Source: Agriotes lineatus (lineage: Eukaryota > Arthropoda > Insecta > Coleoptera > Elateridae). Taken from it: DNA of 64,000 nt. The stretch spans positions 1-64,000 of the forward strand of contig CALNHX010007549.1 of NCBI GenBank assembly GCA_940337035.1, in the 5' to 3' direction. The position numbers were made by a program, and so were the translations under genes. The notes under the pieces are model-generated. The model made no database searches and was not told the origin of the DNA. It worked only from the letters and a program-made list of their open reading frames with translations. How positions within the stretch are numbered: position 1 is the first letter of the stretch; every line of letters begins with the position of its first letter. Positions 23,820 to 33,964 of this stretch are shown in pieces.

Positions 23820-26520
23820 TGAATACTAGCAGCATAAAAGCAGCCCACTTAAACATTTGGTCATTGTTACCAAAAATTTATTACATTTGGAACATTAAAA
23901 CAATCTACGATATATTTTGTTTATCAGAAACGTGGCTTTCACCAAACATAAGTAACCAAAGTTTTTCAATTCACGATTGATACGGCAGATCCAATAGTCG
24001 GGGTGGCGGAGCAGCCGTTTACATACGACATTCTCTGAAATACAAGTAATAACATTGAACAACTTTGAAACATACGTTTTTGGTGTAATCTACAGATCAC
24101 CGTACAAATTATAAAACATTTGTGGGTAAAGTTCAAACATCGTCTACATTGTGTACAACTGTCTCGGAAAAAATATTTTGCTTGGAGGACATAAATACTA
24201 ATTTATTAGCAAAATCAAATTCACCCACTAAGTATTTTACTGAATTCTTGGAATGTCTTAATTTAAGTCAACATATTTCAGAGCCAACTAGAGTTGCTCT
24301 AGATTCAGAATCTCTCATTGATGTCATTTTATCTTCTGATCTCTCTCTGGTTAAATATTCGGGGGTGGAGGTTAATAATGAATGTGATCACGAACTCATA
24401 TAATGTACTATCGCTGCAGAGGTACCTAATAAAACCCCTGTTGTCAGAACTTATCGAGACTTAAAAAGCTTTAATTTAAATGAATTTATAAATGACGCTA
24501 TTACCTTTACAACAAATATATTACGTAAATGATATTAATTCAAAAATTGACATATTAAATAGCAATCTAATTAAATTGTTTAATAAACATGCCCCTTGGA
24601 AAACCATGAAAACATCAAAACCATATAATTATGCCTTGGTTAACTGACAACGTAAAACTCATGACGAAATTAAGAGACAAGGCAAAACTAAGATTTAGAA
24701 AGTCGAAAAGTAATGTTCATTGGGAATATTATAAATCATTAAGGAATCTGACCAGCGCTAGTATTATAAATGAAAAAAACATACTTTGCATATAAAACTA
24801 AAAATACTTCAACGAAACAATTGTGGAACGAATTTAATCACTTAAATGTCAACAATTCTCAAACTTTTAAAATTCCAGCAAATATATCGGACCCAAATAA
24901 AATTAATAACGTTTTATTGATAGTGTGCCCAAACTACAAATAGATAAAACTTTAAATAAATTTCATTTAAATAACTTAAGAAGGAAAAACGCCGTCAAAT
25001 TTTCCTTTGTACCTGTATCTGAAAATGAAGTATTTCGGTATATTAGGGATATCAAAAATAACTCGAATACATTAAAATGATAGCAACTTGTCCGCTTATA
25101 CACAATTACGTAACACACATAATTAACTTCTGTCTAACAGAAAACGTTTATCCTGACATTTGGAAGCAGGCTATTGTAACTAAACCTAAAACTAGTGAAC
25201 CGTTGCAATATTCCGATCTTGGACCTATAAGTATCTTACCTACTTTCTCAAAAATTGTCGATAAAATCATGAATAATCAGATAATGCATTATTTAAATAC
25301 AAACAACCTACTATCAGATATTTAATCAGGACTCCGCCCTTCTTATAGCTGTACTACTGCTTTATTGAGCGTGACAGATGATATCCTTACGGCAATGGAC
25401 ACTGGCAAATTAACCATACTTACTCTATTAGATTATAGTAAAGCATTCGACAGGATTAACCACAAACTGTTGTTTGCAATACTTCATTACATGGGGTTTT
25501 CCGGCAATGCAATAGATTTATTTAAAAGTTACTCAAAGTGTAAATATAGACGGTGATCTTTCATCAGCACGTACCATATTGCAAGGCGTGCCCCAAGGTT
25601 CGATTCTTGGACCACTACTCTATACCTTATAGACTTCAAAATTTTCTGAATTTGTTAAAGATCGCAATATGCATATGTACGCTGATGACACACAGATTTA
25701 TTGCTCATTTCTACCATCCGATATTGACCAGCGGATGGAAAAAATCTCTAGTGACTTAAATAAATTATTTGAAATGTCAACCAAACATTGCCTGCTGGTA
25801 AACCCTTCTAAATCATGTGTTCTTCTATTTGGCAGAAAGGTTGATTGTGCAAATGCCAAACCCATCGTTCATATTACAATCAATGGGTCAACGATACCAC
25901 TAAAAGAAGCTGCCAAAAATTTGGGCCTTGGCTTGGATAATAGTTTTAGATACAGGACTCATATAAATAAATGTATACAAAAAGCATAACTGAACCTAAA
26001 GCTACTGTATCCGCATAGATTGTATCCGACTGAGAACCAAAAGAAATTGCTGTGTGATGCTCTAGTGGTCTCCCAATTCTTATATTGTTCTAAGATATAT
26101 TCACAGTGCTTAGATTATAATGCTGCTGGAAGAGTATAAAGAGTTCAAAATTCCTGCTTAAGATTTATTTACGGTATTCGCAAATTTGACCATATTTCAC
26201 ACAAATTAACAGACGCTAAATGGCTTAACACGCATTATAGAGGCTTATTACATACAGCTTCACTATAGCATAAAGTAATTATTAATAAAACACCGTCTTA
26301 TCTATCTAATAAGTTCAAATTTCGAACAGATGTATATAATTTAAATTTAACTTACAAGGGTCTTATTACACCGCCCCAGCACAAAACCACTCTATTTAAA
26401 CGTTCATTTCAATACAACATCCGCAATATATACAATGAAATTCCATATTCGTTAAAAGAATTATCTACTACTGTCTTTAAGAAACATTACTTTAAATATC
26501 TCCTAGCAAAAAAGTCGTAA
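23820..26520 (+). pseudogene. LINE copy A ORF2 (endonuclease + RT), frameshifted
   Basis: Begins near 23821 (MNTSSIKAAHLNIWSLLPKI; FCLSETWLS), the endonuclease N-terminus. Pieces follow at 24122-24403 and 25077-25325 (YSDLGPISILPTFSKIVDKI). Motif A LLDYSKAFDRINHKLL is at 25428-25475, GVPQGSILGPLL near 25585-25620, and motif C MYADDTQIYC at 25672-25701, all with intact residues. C-terminal sequence runs to about 26520. More than five frameshifts or stops inactivate it. Confidence 0.8.
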
Positions 26521-26701
26521 CATGTTGCCTTCTAATACCATGCAGCTGGTTGTTCTTATTCATATGCCTTCGCTAAATAACAAATTAGAATTTAATTTAC
26601 ATTTTTTATTTTTACTTAATGTAGGCATTAACTGAAAACAGTCCTACTGAACTAAACCTTGTGGTTTTGGTGTGAATACACTAAATATTTTTATAATTAT
26701 A

Positions 26702-28412
26702 CAGGGTGTTTACGGTCTTGTGATTTTATTTTCAAGGGGTGATTAAACATCTTAAAAGAAGGTCATTAACGTTAAAATGTCTTAATAAAAGTTTTATAAT
26801 AAGAGAGATATAATATGATTTAATTTTTTTTTAGATTTCTCTTTTCTTTATTGTTAATGGGTGGTTAAACACTTTAAAAGAATGTTATTAATGCTAAAAT
26901 GATTGTCGATAACACTAAAACGATTAGCGCAAAAACAATGGATCAAAAAATTAAAGATAATGTTAAAACAATTATTCAAAAAAAAATTGTTCAAATGATA
27001 AGCTATCACTGAATTCTTTACTAAGTAGGCTGATGCCAATAACTTTTCGCATCTGTCAAGCTTTTTCAGTAGTTGTCACTGCACCGTTTGTTTGGCACAA
27101 ATTCTTCCAAATAAACCCTAATAAGGAACGTAAAAATGGTCTATCGCACTAATAGTAAATACGTTGACATGCTGTTAATTTATGGGAAAGTACATCAGAA
27201 TTCTGCTGCTGCAAGCCGATTGTATGCTGAGCGGTTTCCTAACAGGCTAACTCCGATTCCACAAAAATTCGCTGCTCTAGTATTCCGGGCACGAGAAACT
27301 GGTGTACTGTAAACACGTCAAGGTCGGGATGGTGGACCTGGCCGATACCAACGAATATTGGTTTCCGAAGAAGAAATATTAAACCTTGTTGCAAGATCCT
27401 TCCAGTAGTACTCGAGAAATATCTCGGCAAGTAGGCGTCTCAAATCGAACTTTTTGGCGAACACTACGCGAAAATCAATTGTATCCTTACCATGTACAAA
27501 AAGTACAAGCATTACAACCTGCAGATCATCCTTTACGATTGCATTTTTGCCAATGGTTTCTGCAAAAACATGCTGATATTCCACACTTTTCTTCCATTGT
27601 GTTGGCAACTGATGAAGCAACGTTTACACGTAAAGGCATCAACAACTGTCATAATGCTCATATCTGGGCAGTTGAAAATCCACATGCTGTTCGTTGTAAT
27701 CATTTCCAGCACAGATTCGTGATAAACGTTGGGGCCGGATTGGTCAACGCACAACTTATTGGCCCTCTTGTGTTGCCAAACCGATTGACTGGAAATGATT
27801 ATCTTTTTTTTTACAAAATCATTTGCTAGAACTGCTAGAAGAAGTACCTTTGAATGTACGTCAACAGATGTGGTTTCTTCAAGATAGCGCACAGCCGCAC
27901 TTTAATCTTTTAATTTGCAAACATCTGGAGAATGTATTCGAAAATAAATGGATTGGCTGAGGGATCCTGTTCCATGGCCTCCTCGGTCACCCGACCTTAA
28001 CCCCCTAGACTGTTATGTATGGGGCCTTATGAAGACCATGGTATACAACAATGAAAAAATTGATTTAGATTATTTTCGTAACCGCGTTGAAGCACCTGCG
28101 ACAACAATTCGAAGGCAAGATCTAGGCCTTGTAAGTTATGCCAACTCATGGATACATCGAGCGATAACTTCAAACATCTAGTGTAAGGTGTTTTTTTAAA
28201 TAAAAATTTAAATAAAATGTGTATTTGTTTAATTTAATTTAATATGTTTAATCACCACTTAAAAATAAGAACATAAAATCTAAATGAAAATTTAAAAAAG
28301 TCATATCTCTCTTATTATACAACTTTTGTTAAGGCATTTTAGCGTTAATGGTCTTCTTTTAAGGTGTTTAATCATCCCTTAAAAATAAAATCACAAGACC
28401 GTAAACACTCTG
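26702..28412 (+). mobile_element. Mariner-type transposon with ~115-bp TIRs
   Basis: CAGGGTGTTTACGGTCTTGT at 26702 is matched by the inverse complement at the right end (CAGAGTGTTTACGG...) and similarity continues for over 110 bp. TA lies at 26700-26701 and 28413-28414. Length is 1711 bp. It is inserted in the 3' region of LINE copy A. The high similarity of the two TIRs suggests it is among the younger insertions here. Confidence 0.9.
27136..28181 (+). pseudogene. Mariner-family transposase with N-terminal DUF4817 domain, broken
   Basis: ATG 27136 gives MVYRTNSKYVDMLLIYGK..NSAAASRLYAERFPNR, the DUF4817 helix-turn-helix typical of one insect Tc1/mariner group. A stop at about 27310 and frameshifts at about 27382, 27820 and 27955 interrupt it. 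The rest reads TREISRQVGVSNRTFWRTLR (second HTH), the first catalytic block VLATDEATFTRKG, the second WFLQDSAQPHF and the third PPRSPDLNPLDCYVWG. All three catalytic Asp appear present. Length would match the usual ~345 residues. No active protein can be made. Confidence 0.85.
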
Positions 28413-28749
28413 TATATTGCATACCATGTATTCTACACCAAAATAAATAGTTTATTTATTTACTTATTTATTTATATGACGCTTGAACCATTGGCTACTT
28501 TGAGCGGTTTTACCTTTACCCGCCCCTTAATAAAACTTTGATCTCTTGTAGTTAGATAGCTAAATGGAATACGACCTATGTTCATATAAAATTTTTTACT
28601 CAAAATGGCCTCCCCAAAAAAGTGTTGAAGTTTGGTCCGCCCGTTATAAATCACCCTGTATACCTGAAAGAGCAAATTGATAAGTCTGTAGTTCGTGCGA
28701 TCGTCCGGTTTATTTTTATATACAATGTGAATCATAATTAGGTGTAAAC

Positions 28750-29435
28750 ATGTTACCAATGCTTCTTTGGCCAAAACTAAGCAATTAACCTAATACACCT
28801 TAGTAGCAAAATTCCCCTTAAAAAGATACAGGGTGTCATTGATTTTTTATATTTCTATTGTGACTATAACTTGGAAAGTAATTACCCGATTCATTTGAAA
28901 ATACATTAAATACAATTGACAACAAAATTAAGAAACTAATGACTAAAAATCAAAAAACTATAGTAAATGTTCAAAATGCTCCCCTCCAGTTCCAATACAA
29001 GCATAAAATCACGGCAGCGTCGTACTGGCGATTCATACACTTGCTGAATATTATAGTTTTCACGAATTTCATTAGCAACCTCGAAAATCCGTTGCTGCAA
29101 CTGTACCTCACGGTAAACCAGTTGTTAAAAAACATAAAAAGAAGCCCAGCGGATTGAAGTCGGGACTCCTTGGAGGCCATCTCACAGGACCAAACCCACC
29201 AATCCGTCTGCCATTGTGTAACGATTCTGACATTGTGAAGAGCTGCGCCGTCTTGTTGGAAGAACATGTTTTGTCTTGAATTTGAAAATTCAAATATTTA
29301 CTTTCCAAATATCGAAATATTCTTTTTTCATTAACATCCTGTATCATTCTAAGGGAGCATTTTGGTACTAAGGTGTATGAGGTCAATTGCTTTGTTTTGG
29401 TCTAAAGAAGCTTTACTTAAATATTTTATATTTGA
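28750..29435 (-). pseudogene. Second mariner (DUF4817-type) relic
   Basis: On the minus strand: KRIFRYLESKYLN, NKTAQLFTMSES, then GPVRWPPRSPDFNPLGFFLC (block around the third Asp); another frame keeps MFFQQDGAALHNVR (second Asp). The N-terminal half is missing. Inverted similarity between 28755-28900 and 29290-29425 (around AATTGACCTxATACACCTTA) marks TIRs. It sits inside a unit of the RT-derived array. Confidence 0.65.
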
Positions 29436-29744
29436 CTCATCCTGAATAAAAGCTGTCTTGACACACATTCCCATGGAATGGTCCTTTTAGGTAGACGTAG
29501 GGCTTCAAGTTCTACGGCAAACGTTATACTTCTCTTGATCAACTTGTCAGACAACATATAGTCTTCCCAAGCTTTCTTTCTGTTTCTAATATACTCCTCT
29601 TTGCTTTTGCAATACATATTCAAGATGTAGGACTTGGCGTTGCTTATAGTTTTGCTACATTTTTCTTGGTTTTCTAACCGATACAGGTCAAATTAACGTC
29701 CAATTCTTGTGGTTATTACCTATATGTAAGTTGTAGTATATATT

Positions 29745-30165
29745 CTAGGCCAATCCTATTTCACCATTTTAAGACATTTTAGGTATGTCACTGTCTTATT
29801 CAAACCAGCTTGCATTTGGTGGAAATTTGCCAACGTCATGTGAAAAAAAAATTAGTTTAGAAAATAGCTTTCGCAGTTGAACAAGGAGTTTCGTTAAACC
29901 CATATTTTCAATTTTGGAGTTTCAAATCTGAAGTTAGAGTGCAGTCCTCAAAAAATGTGTTTAAATTTTATCCGCTACAAATTAAATCTGTATTTTAAAA
30001 TGTCACATTTTATTTAAATCCATCTTAAACATTTATTTTTTTGCCTATTCAAGACATTTCATATAATTTAAACTTCATTTAAAGCAAGCGCACGTTACAA
30101 AAGCTACATACGCATCTTACTACACATAAAGAAGCTACAGAAGAAATAAAGTCATAAACTGAAAC
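29745..30165. other. Intergenic, nothing recognised
   Basis: AT-rich region between the end of the array and the third peptide gene. No coding or repeat signal was identified apart from TTTATT at 30171, a likely minus-strand polyadenylation signal. Confidence 0.5.
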
Positions 30166-30244
30166 AAACATTTATTTTGAAATTTTACAAAGCCAAAGAT
30201 ATTAGCCTAATGAACACAAATCTGGTGAAATTATCTCCTTTATT

Positions 30245-30400
30245 TTAGTCATAAGCAACGTATCCTGCATATCCAGCATAGGGGTAGGCACCATAGGCTC
30301 CGTAGGAGTAAGAGCCGTAGGGGTATGCTCCATAGAACTGGGGTTTCGCTTCGGGGGCAGCCAAGGCCATGGCGAAAAGGACGGCGAAGACGAGAGCAAA
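30245..30400 (-). CDS. Secreted Gly/Tyr-rich short peptide 3 (exon 2 only)
   Basis: Minus-strand exon 30400-30245 after acceptor TTGCAG encodes 51 residues ending TAA: signal-peptide core FALVFAVLFAMALA, then APEAKPQFYGAYPYGSYSYG and further AY/GY units ending VAYD. It is a paralogue of the genes at 10.9 and 14.2 kb (same acceptor position, same APE-KPQFY junction). The expected MFK first exon and TATA box are not found in the ~3 kb upstream, whereas the paralogues have 55-57-bp introns. Either exon 1 is distant or lost. A polyadenylation signal is at 30171-30176. Functional status is uncertain. Confidence 0.65.
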   Translation of the reverse strand, partial: FALVFAVLFAMALAAPEAKPQFYGAYPYGSYSYGAYGAYPYAGYAGYVAYD

Positions 30401-30599
30401 CTGCAATTAAATTAGAAAATAACTACACAGATTTCAATTGTTTAGCTTTTATTTAAAATTCAAAATTCTATTCCGATGTACAGCAATTACCTCTTTAATT
30501 CAAATTGCTATGCACTAAACAGGAAGCGAACGTGATTAACATTAACATAATAAAATAAATTAATAATAAGCAACTTGTGTTACATTAAAGAGCATAGCA

Positions 30600-30722
30600 A
30601 TAATTAACAAGGCGTCATTGGTGAGGAAGAGGAATAGAGTTCGTCTAACGAATATAAACCCACAGCGATTAGAACTCCTACATAGTAAAGTTTCACCACT
30701 ACACCACTGCTTCTCGCTACAG
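30600..30722 (-). mobile_element. tRNA-like SINE head
   Basis: The minus strand from about 30720 reads GCAGTGGTGTAGTGGTGAAA (A-box like) and GGAGTTCTAATCG (B-box like, one change) about 35 bp later. It cannot form a proper tRNA, so a SINE head is more likely. The body is not clearly delimited. Confidence 0.45.
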
Positions 30723-30729
30723 TTATAAA

Positions 30730-31530
30730 AATGAAATCGAATGTAAACATTTTATTCATTTTTAAAATATAGTATGAGCAAAAAGACAGTTCACCAAAGA
30801 TTCCGTTGGAATTTTGAAGTCATGTGTATTATAACACCAGAAAATTATACCTAATCTTTTTCGCTGCCATTTTTTAGACATGGTTGACAATGGGTTATAT
30901 TACAACGTGATCATAACTATGATCAAAACTTCTCGTAATAAATGCAACGGAAATATTTTCAAAGTTTGCACTAGTAGTAGAAGTAGCAGACAATTACAAC
31001 CTCACTTTGTAACAAATGCCAAATGATATCTTCATATTTTCTGGTGTTATAATACACATCACTTCAAAATTCTGAAGGCATCCTTGTTAAATTATCTTTT
31101 TGCTCATACGGTGTAACGTACTCAACTTAATATTATAGTTTTTATTTGCTGTGTTTAATATCTAAATCCTTAGGATTCATAATATCTCTATTACATTTCT
31201 ATTGTGTAAGGTAACCATAACTAGCGTGAACTAATTCAAAACGATTAAGAGCAATGTGGAGATAGTATTGAAAATTTGTTGACTTTTAATTACGTAGGCT
31301 ACTTGGTTAGCCAAGAAGGTAATGACGACACATTTTAACTGCAGAACAGAAATACTTTAAGTAGGCTTTCGACATAAATCACAATAAGCGTTAACGAAAA
31401 TAGCTCGCCGTAGTTTAAATGTTGACGAGTTCATTTTAAATTTCTACAACTATGTTCAAGCTGAAAAAAATTATTTGGAACCTCTTTGCCGGTGCTTAAA
31501 GTTCAAAAACGGATTACGGGTACTCTAAAA
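30730..31530. other. Intergenic; diffuse inverted similarity
   Basis: CACCAGAAAATTATACC near 30836 and TTTTCTGGTGTTATAATACA near 31037 form an imperfect inverted pair with AAGTC(A)TG and TTTTGAAGT neighbours and matching AGCAAAAAGA/TCTTTTTGCTCATA outer parts (30776; 31100), suggesting a ~330-bp palindromic MITE at about 30770-31110. No coding sequence. Confidence 0.5.
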
Positions 31531-31534
31531 GTAC

Positions 31535-31790
31535 ATCATCATCTAGCCGTCTCAGTCCACTGCTGGATGTAGGCATCCACTCGATTTATGTATCCAATTG
31601 CCAGCGATGTGTGTGCATCGAGTAGGTAACCTTCCCCAACTTCGCTTGTCAGCGCGTAGTCTCTACTCTATCACTCTCCTTGTCCACCTTTCGTCTCTGA
31701 ATATGATTACATGCCCTGCTCAATTCCACTTAAGTTTCTCTATATATTCTATTAGCGGTAGCCCATGGCGTATGTTCCTGCCACGAATGT
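31535..31790 (-). pseudogene. LINE 3'-terminal fragment
   Basis: Starts with CATCATCATCTAGCCGTCTC and CAGTCCACTGCTGGATGTAG, a 3'-end signature (reverse sense) shared by many insect RTE-like LINE copies, in which a TGA/ATG-repeat tail follows the ORF2 stop. Upstream coding sequence is degraded. It lies on the same strand as the neighbour at 32.3 kb. Confidence 0.55.
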
Positions 31791-32269
31791 CATTCGAACT
31801 TGCATCGGGCGCCGAACTAGAAAAATCAATTTGTAAGGGTGTCGTTAAACGAAGCGTGTCGTTTCCAACCCTCTTATTATTAAATGAAATGTACGTGTGT
31901 TCGTAGTTTTAAAAAGTATATTCAAAAGACATTGTTTTTTGTAACAATATATTTATTACTAGTAATGGGAAGTTGGTTTACAAAATCCCGAAAATAGTAA
32001 ACCGTTGAATGAAGCCTTGGTACTTTTGCGGGTTTAACACGGCATGTAGTGCTATGCATTATTATAGAGGTATGATGATTACGTCACGTACTCAGTACGC
32101 CTTCGTATTTCTTCGTTGCGTATTTTGTCACTGAGAATCACTGCAAGCATCGATCTCTCCATCCACCTTTGAACTACTCATAATTTTGTGGTTATTTTTT
32201 ACGCTTAGATTTTTAGCTATTAACACAATATCATGTGAAAAAAGAACGTAGTTTAGCTTAATTTAATTT

Positions 32270-33700
32270 CATCATCATCATCATCATCATTTGCAGCATT
32301 TAAACATTCCATCTTTGGACATATGCCTCCCCAAGTTGTCGCCATGCTGTTCGATCAGAGGTAGTTCGCATCCAATGTGATCCTGCTACGCTGCTGATGT
32401 CGTCTCGCCATCTAGTTCTCGGATGGCCACGGTCTCTTCTTCCGATTCTTGGTCTCCACTCGGTCACTTTCCTACTCCATCTGTTGTCTTGTCTTCTCAT
32501 TAGGTGTCCCGCCCACTGCCATTTTAAATTTGCTATGCGCTGCGCTACGTCTTCGACTCTTGTCATATTCCTTATCCAGTCGTTTGGTTTCCTGTCTTGT
32601 AGTCGTATACCCCATTGCGTTACTTTAATCTTCCTTATACTGGTTTCCGTGAGGGACCAAGTCTCTGAGGCATAAGTTAGAGTTGGGAGAACACACTGGT
32701 TGTACACCATAGATTTTAAGTCTTGAGGATATGTTCATGTTTTGAACACATTCCTCAGTCTTCCATGTGCCGCCCATGCTAATTTTATCCTTCTTTCAAC
32801 TTCTGCTGCTTGGGGATCACTTGCAAATGTCAGTGTTTGTCCTAAACAGATATATTCGTTAACCACCTCTATTCGTTTGTTCTCAATCTCGATTGGTGTT
32901 GCATCTTCTTTATTTGACATAATGTTAGTTTAATTTAGTTTAGTAATAATCCTGATGAACAATTTGTTTAATAGGCTTATGGGTCTATAGTTTTTGAGGT
33001 TGTTCTTCCCCCTTTTTACGTAATATAATAGTTAGAGCGTTGTTCCATCTGTCAGGTATGGAGCTTTGTTGCAGACATAGGTTGAGCAGATTTATGATTT
33101 GCTCTATGAGTCTTCACTGCCTCGGTTACAATTCTATCTTCTCCTAGAATCTTGGTGTTTTTCAGTTTTGTCACTGAGTGTCTTATTTCTGCTGTGTAAC
33201 CTCTGGCAAATCGTGGTTTAAGATACTTTTCCTTAGTATTAATTTTTGATGTAGTGGTTTTTCTTCTTTTTGACTTCTATATAATTTCTTGTAGAATTTC
33301 TCCACTATTTGCATTATTGCTTGTCTATTAATCTTTATCTCTCCATTGCCGTTTCTGAGCTTTATTATTTCCTATTTTCCTCTATTAAGTCTTCTTCTGG
33401 AAACTTTGAGACCTTTATTCTTGTCAACTGTCTGTTTTACTATTTCCGCATTATAATTCCTAATGCATTTTCTGATAGCTTCACTCACTGTTCTATTCAT
33501 TGGCTTAGTTTCTCTCTATCGACATTCTCGTTGCTTTGCATTTATCTTCTCTCTCAGTGCTTTTGACTGGTGGGTGATCATTTCGCCTTTTGTGTTTCTT
33601 GGACAGTCTTTCTGTGATTGCATTTATTATTTTGTCGTATACGAAAGTTGCTGGAGAACTAATTCGAAGGATCTCAATTCATATTTAGAACAGAAAGCAG
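32270..33700 (-). pseudogene. RTE/R1-like LINE with internally deleted RT core
   Basis: Read from the right: degraded linker, SIPDRWNNALTIILRKKG at about 33055-33005, then NNLKNYRPISLLNKLFIRII at about 33000-32945, the RT finger block. The frame then jumps directly to MSNKEDATPIEIENKRIEVV and NEYICLGQTL (32920-32735) and the C-terminal part 32710-32300 (YASETWSLTETS, AGHLMRRQDNRWSRKV, HPRTRWRDDISSVAG). The palm with motifs A-C (about 170 residues, including YADD) is absent. The tail is (CAT)n at 32272-32290. The retained finger segment is the same RT region that forms the 16-29 kb array. Confidence 0.75.
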
Positions 33701-33811
33701 CAGATAATATTTAGTTTCGGAAAAACGCAGTACTCACATAGGAGGAGAGCTTGAACGAGTGTATTATAGTGTAAAACCCATTTAGGACATAATAATAAAC
33801 TAAACGGGAGT

Positions 33812-33960
33812 TCGCTAGCTCAGTGGAGGGGCAATTCTATGCTTGTTGTCAAAATAGGGTCGTACCAGAGGGATACACAACAATCTGAAAAATATCTGAC
33901 CGCCACCTGCTGATATAAAGCCTGGAGCCTACTCTACAGATAAGGACATTACCTGCTTTC
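33812..33960 (+). mobile_element. Possible tRNA-like SINE head
   Basis: GTTCGCTAGCTCAGTGGAGG resembles a tRNA A box, and GGGTCGTACC about 40 bp downstream a weak B box. No target duplication was seen. Low confidence. Confidence 0.3.
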
Positions 33961-33964
33961 AGAA

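Larger units (their letters stand above)
22942..28474 (+). mobile_element. CR1-group LINE copy A, itself interrupted by a mariner
   Basis: The 5' end near 22942 is GC-rich (GCGACCGCGG, GTGCGCGCCGCAGC), ORF1 starts at 23035, ORF2 pieces run to about 26520, and the 3' end after the mariner shows a TTTA-repeat tail (28449-28474). Element sequence totals about 3.8 kb. The insertion site is the inner arm of the TIR element at 22296-28658. Copy B of the same family lies at 42.3-46.9 kb. Confidence 0.75.
22296..28658. mobile_element. TA-flanked TIR element split by later insertions
   Basis: The left arm 22296-22483 (CAGGGTGATTTATAACGGGC...) and right arm 28480-28658 are inverse complements over about 180 bp, with TA at 22294-22295 and 28659-28660. 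Inner inverted sequence (22484-22545 versus 22860-22941) shows the original element was only about 0.8 kb and palindromic. The 5.5 kb at 22942-28474 is a LINE that landed in it. An 84-codon frame at 22573-22827 is unassigned. Confidence 0.8.
16096..29740 (-). repeat. Interrupted tandem array of ~340-bp LINE-RT-derived units
   Basis: An anchor like CTGATAAACAACAT recurs at about 16109, 16464, 16626, 18664, 19007, 19344, 19811, 20145, 20491, 20824, 21175, 21488, 21950 and 22273; undisturbed spacing is 313-355 bp. After an insertion it resumes at 28660-28740 and 29440-29740. On the minus strand each unit reads as decayed RT: ...LEALRLP, then STVF-x-x-K-x-x-DPEDLENYR, then INLLFQVYMLFIRVITK. That is the finger region of a non-LTR RT (block NYRPISLL), repeated head to tail. 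Units differ by many substitutions and small indels, so the array is old. Insertions within it are listed separately. Confidence 0.8.
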
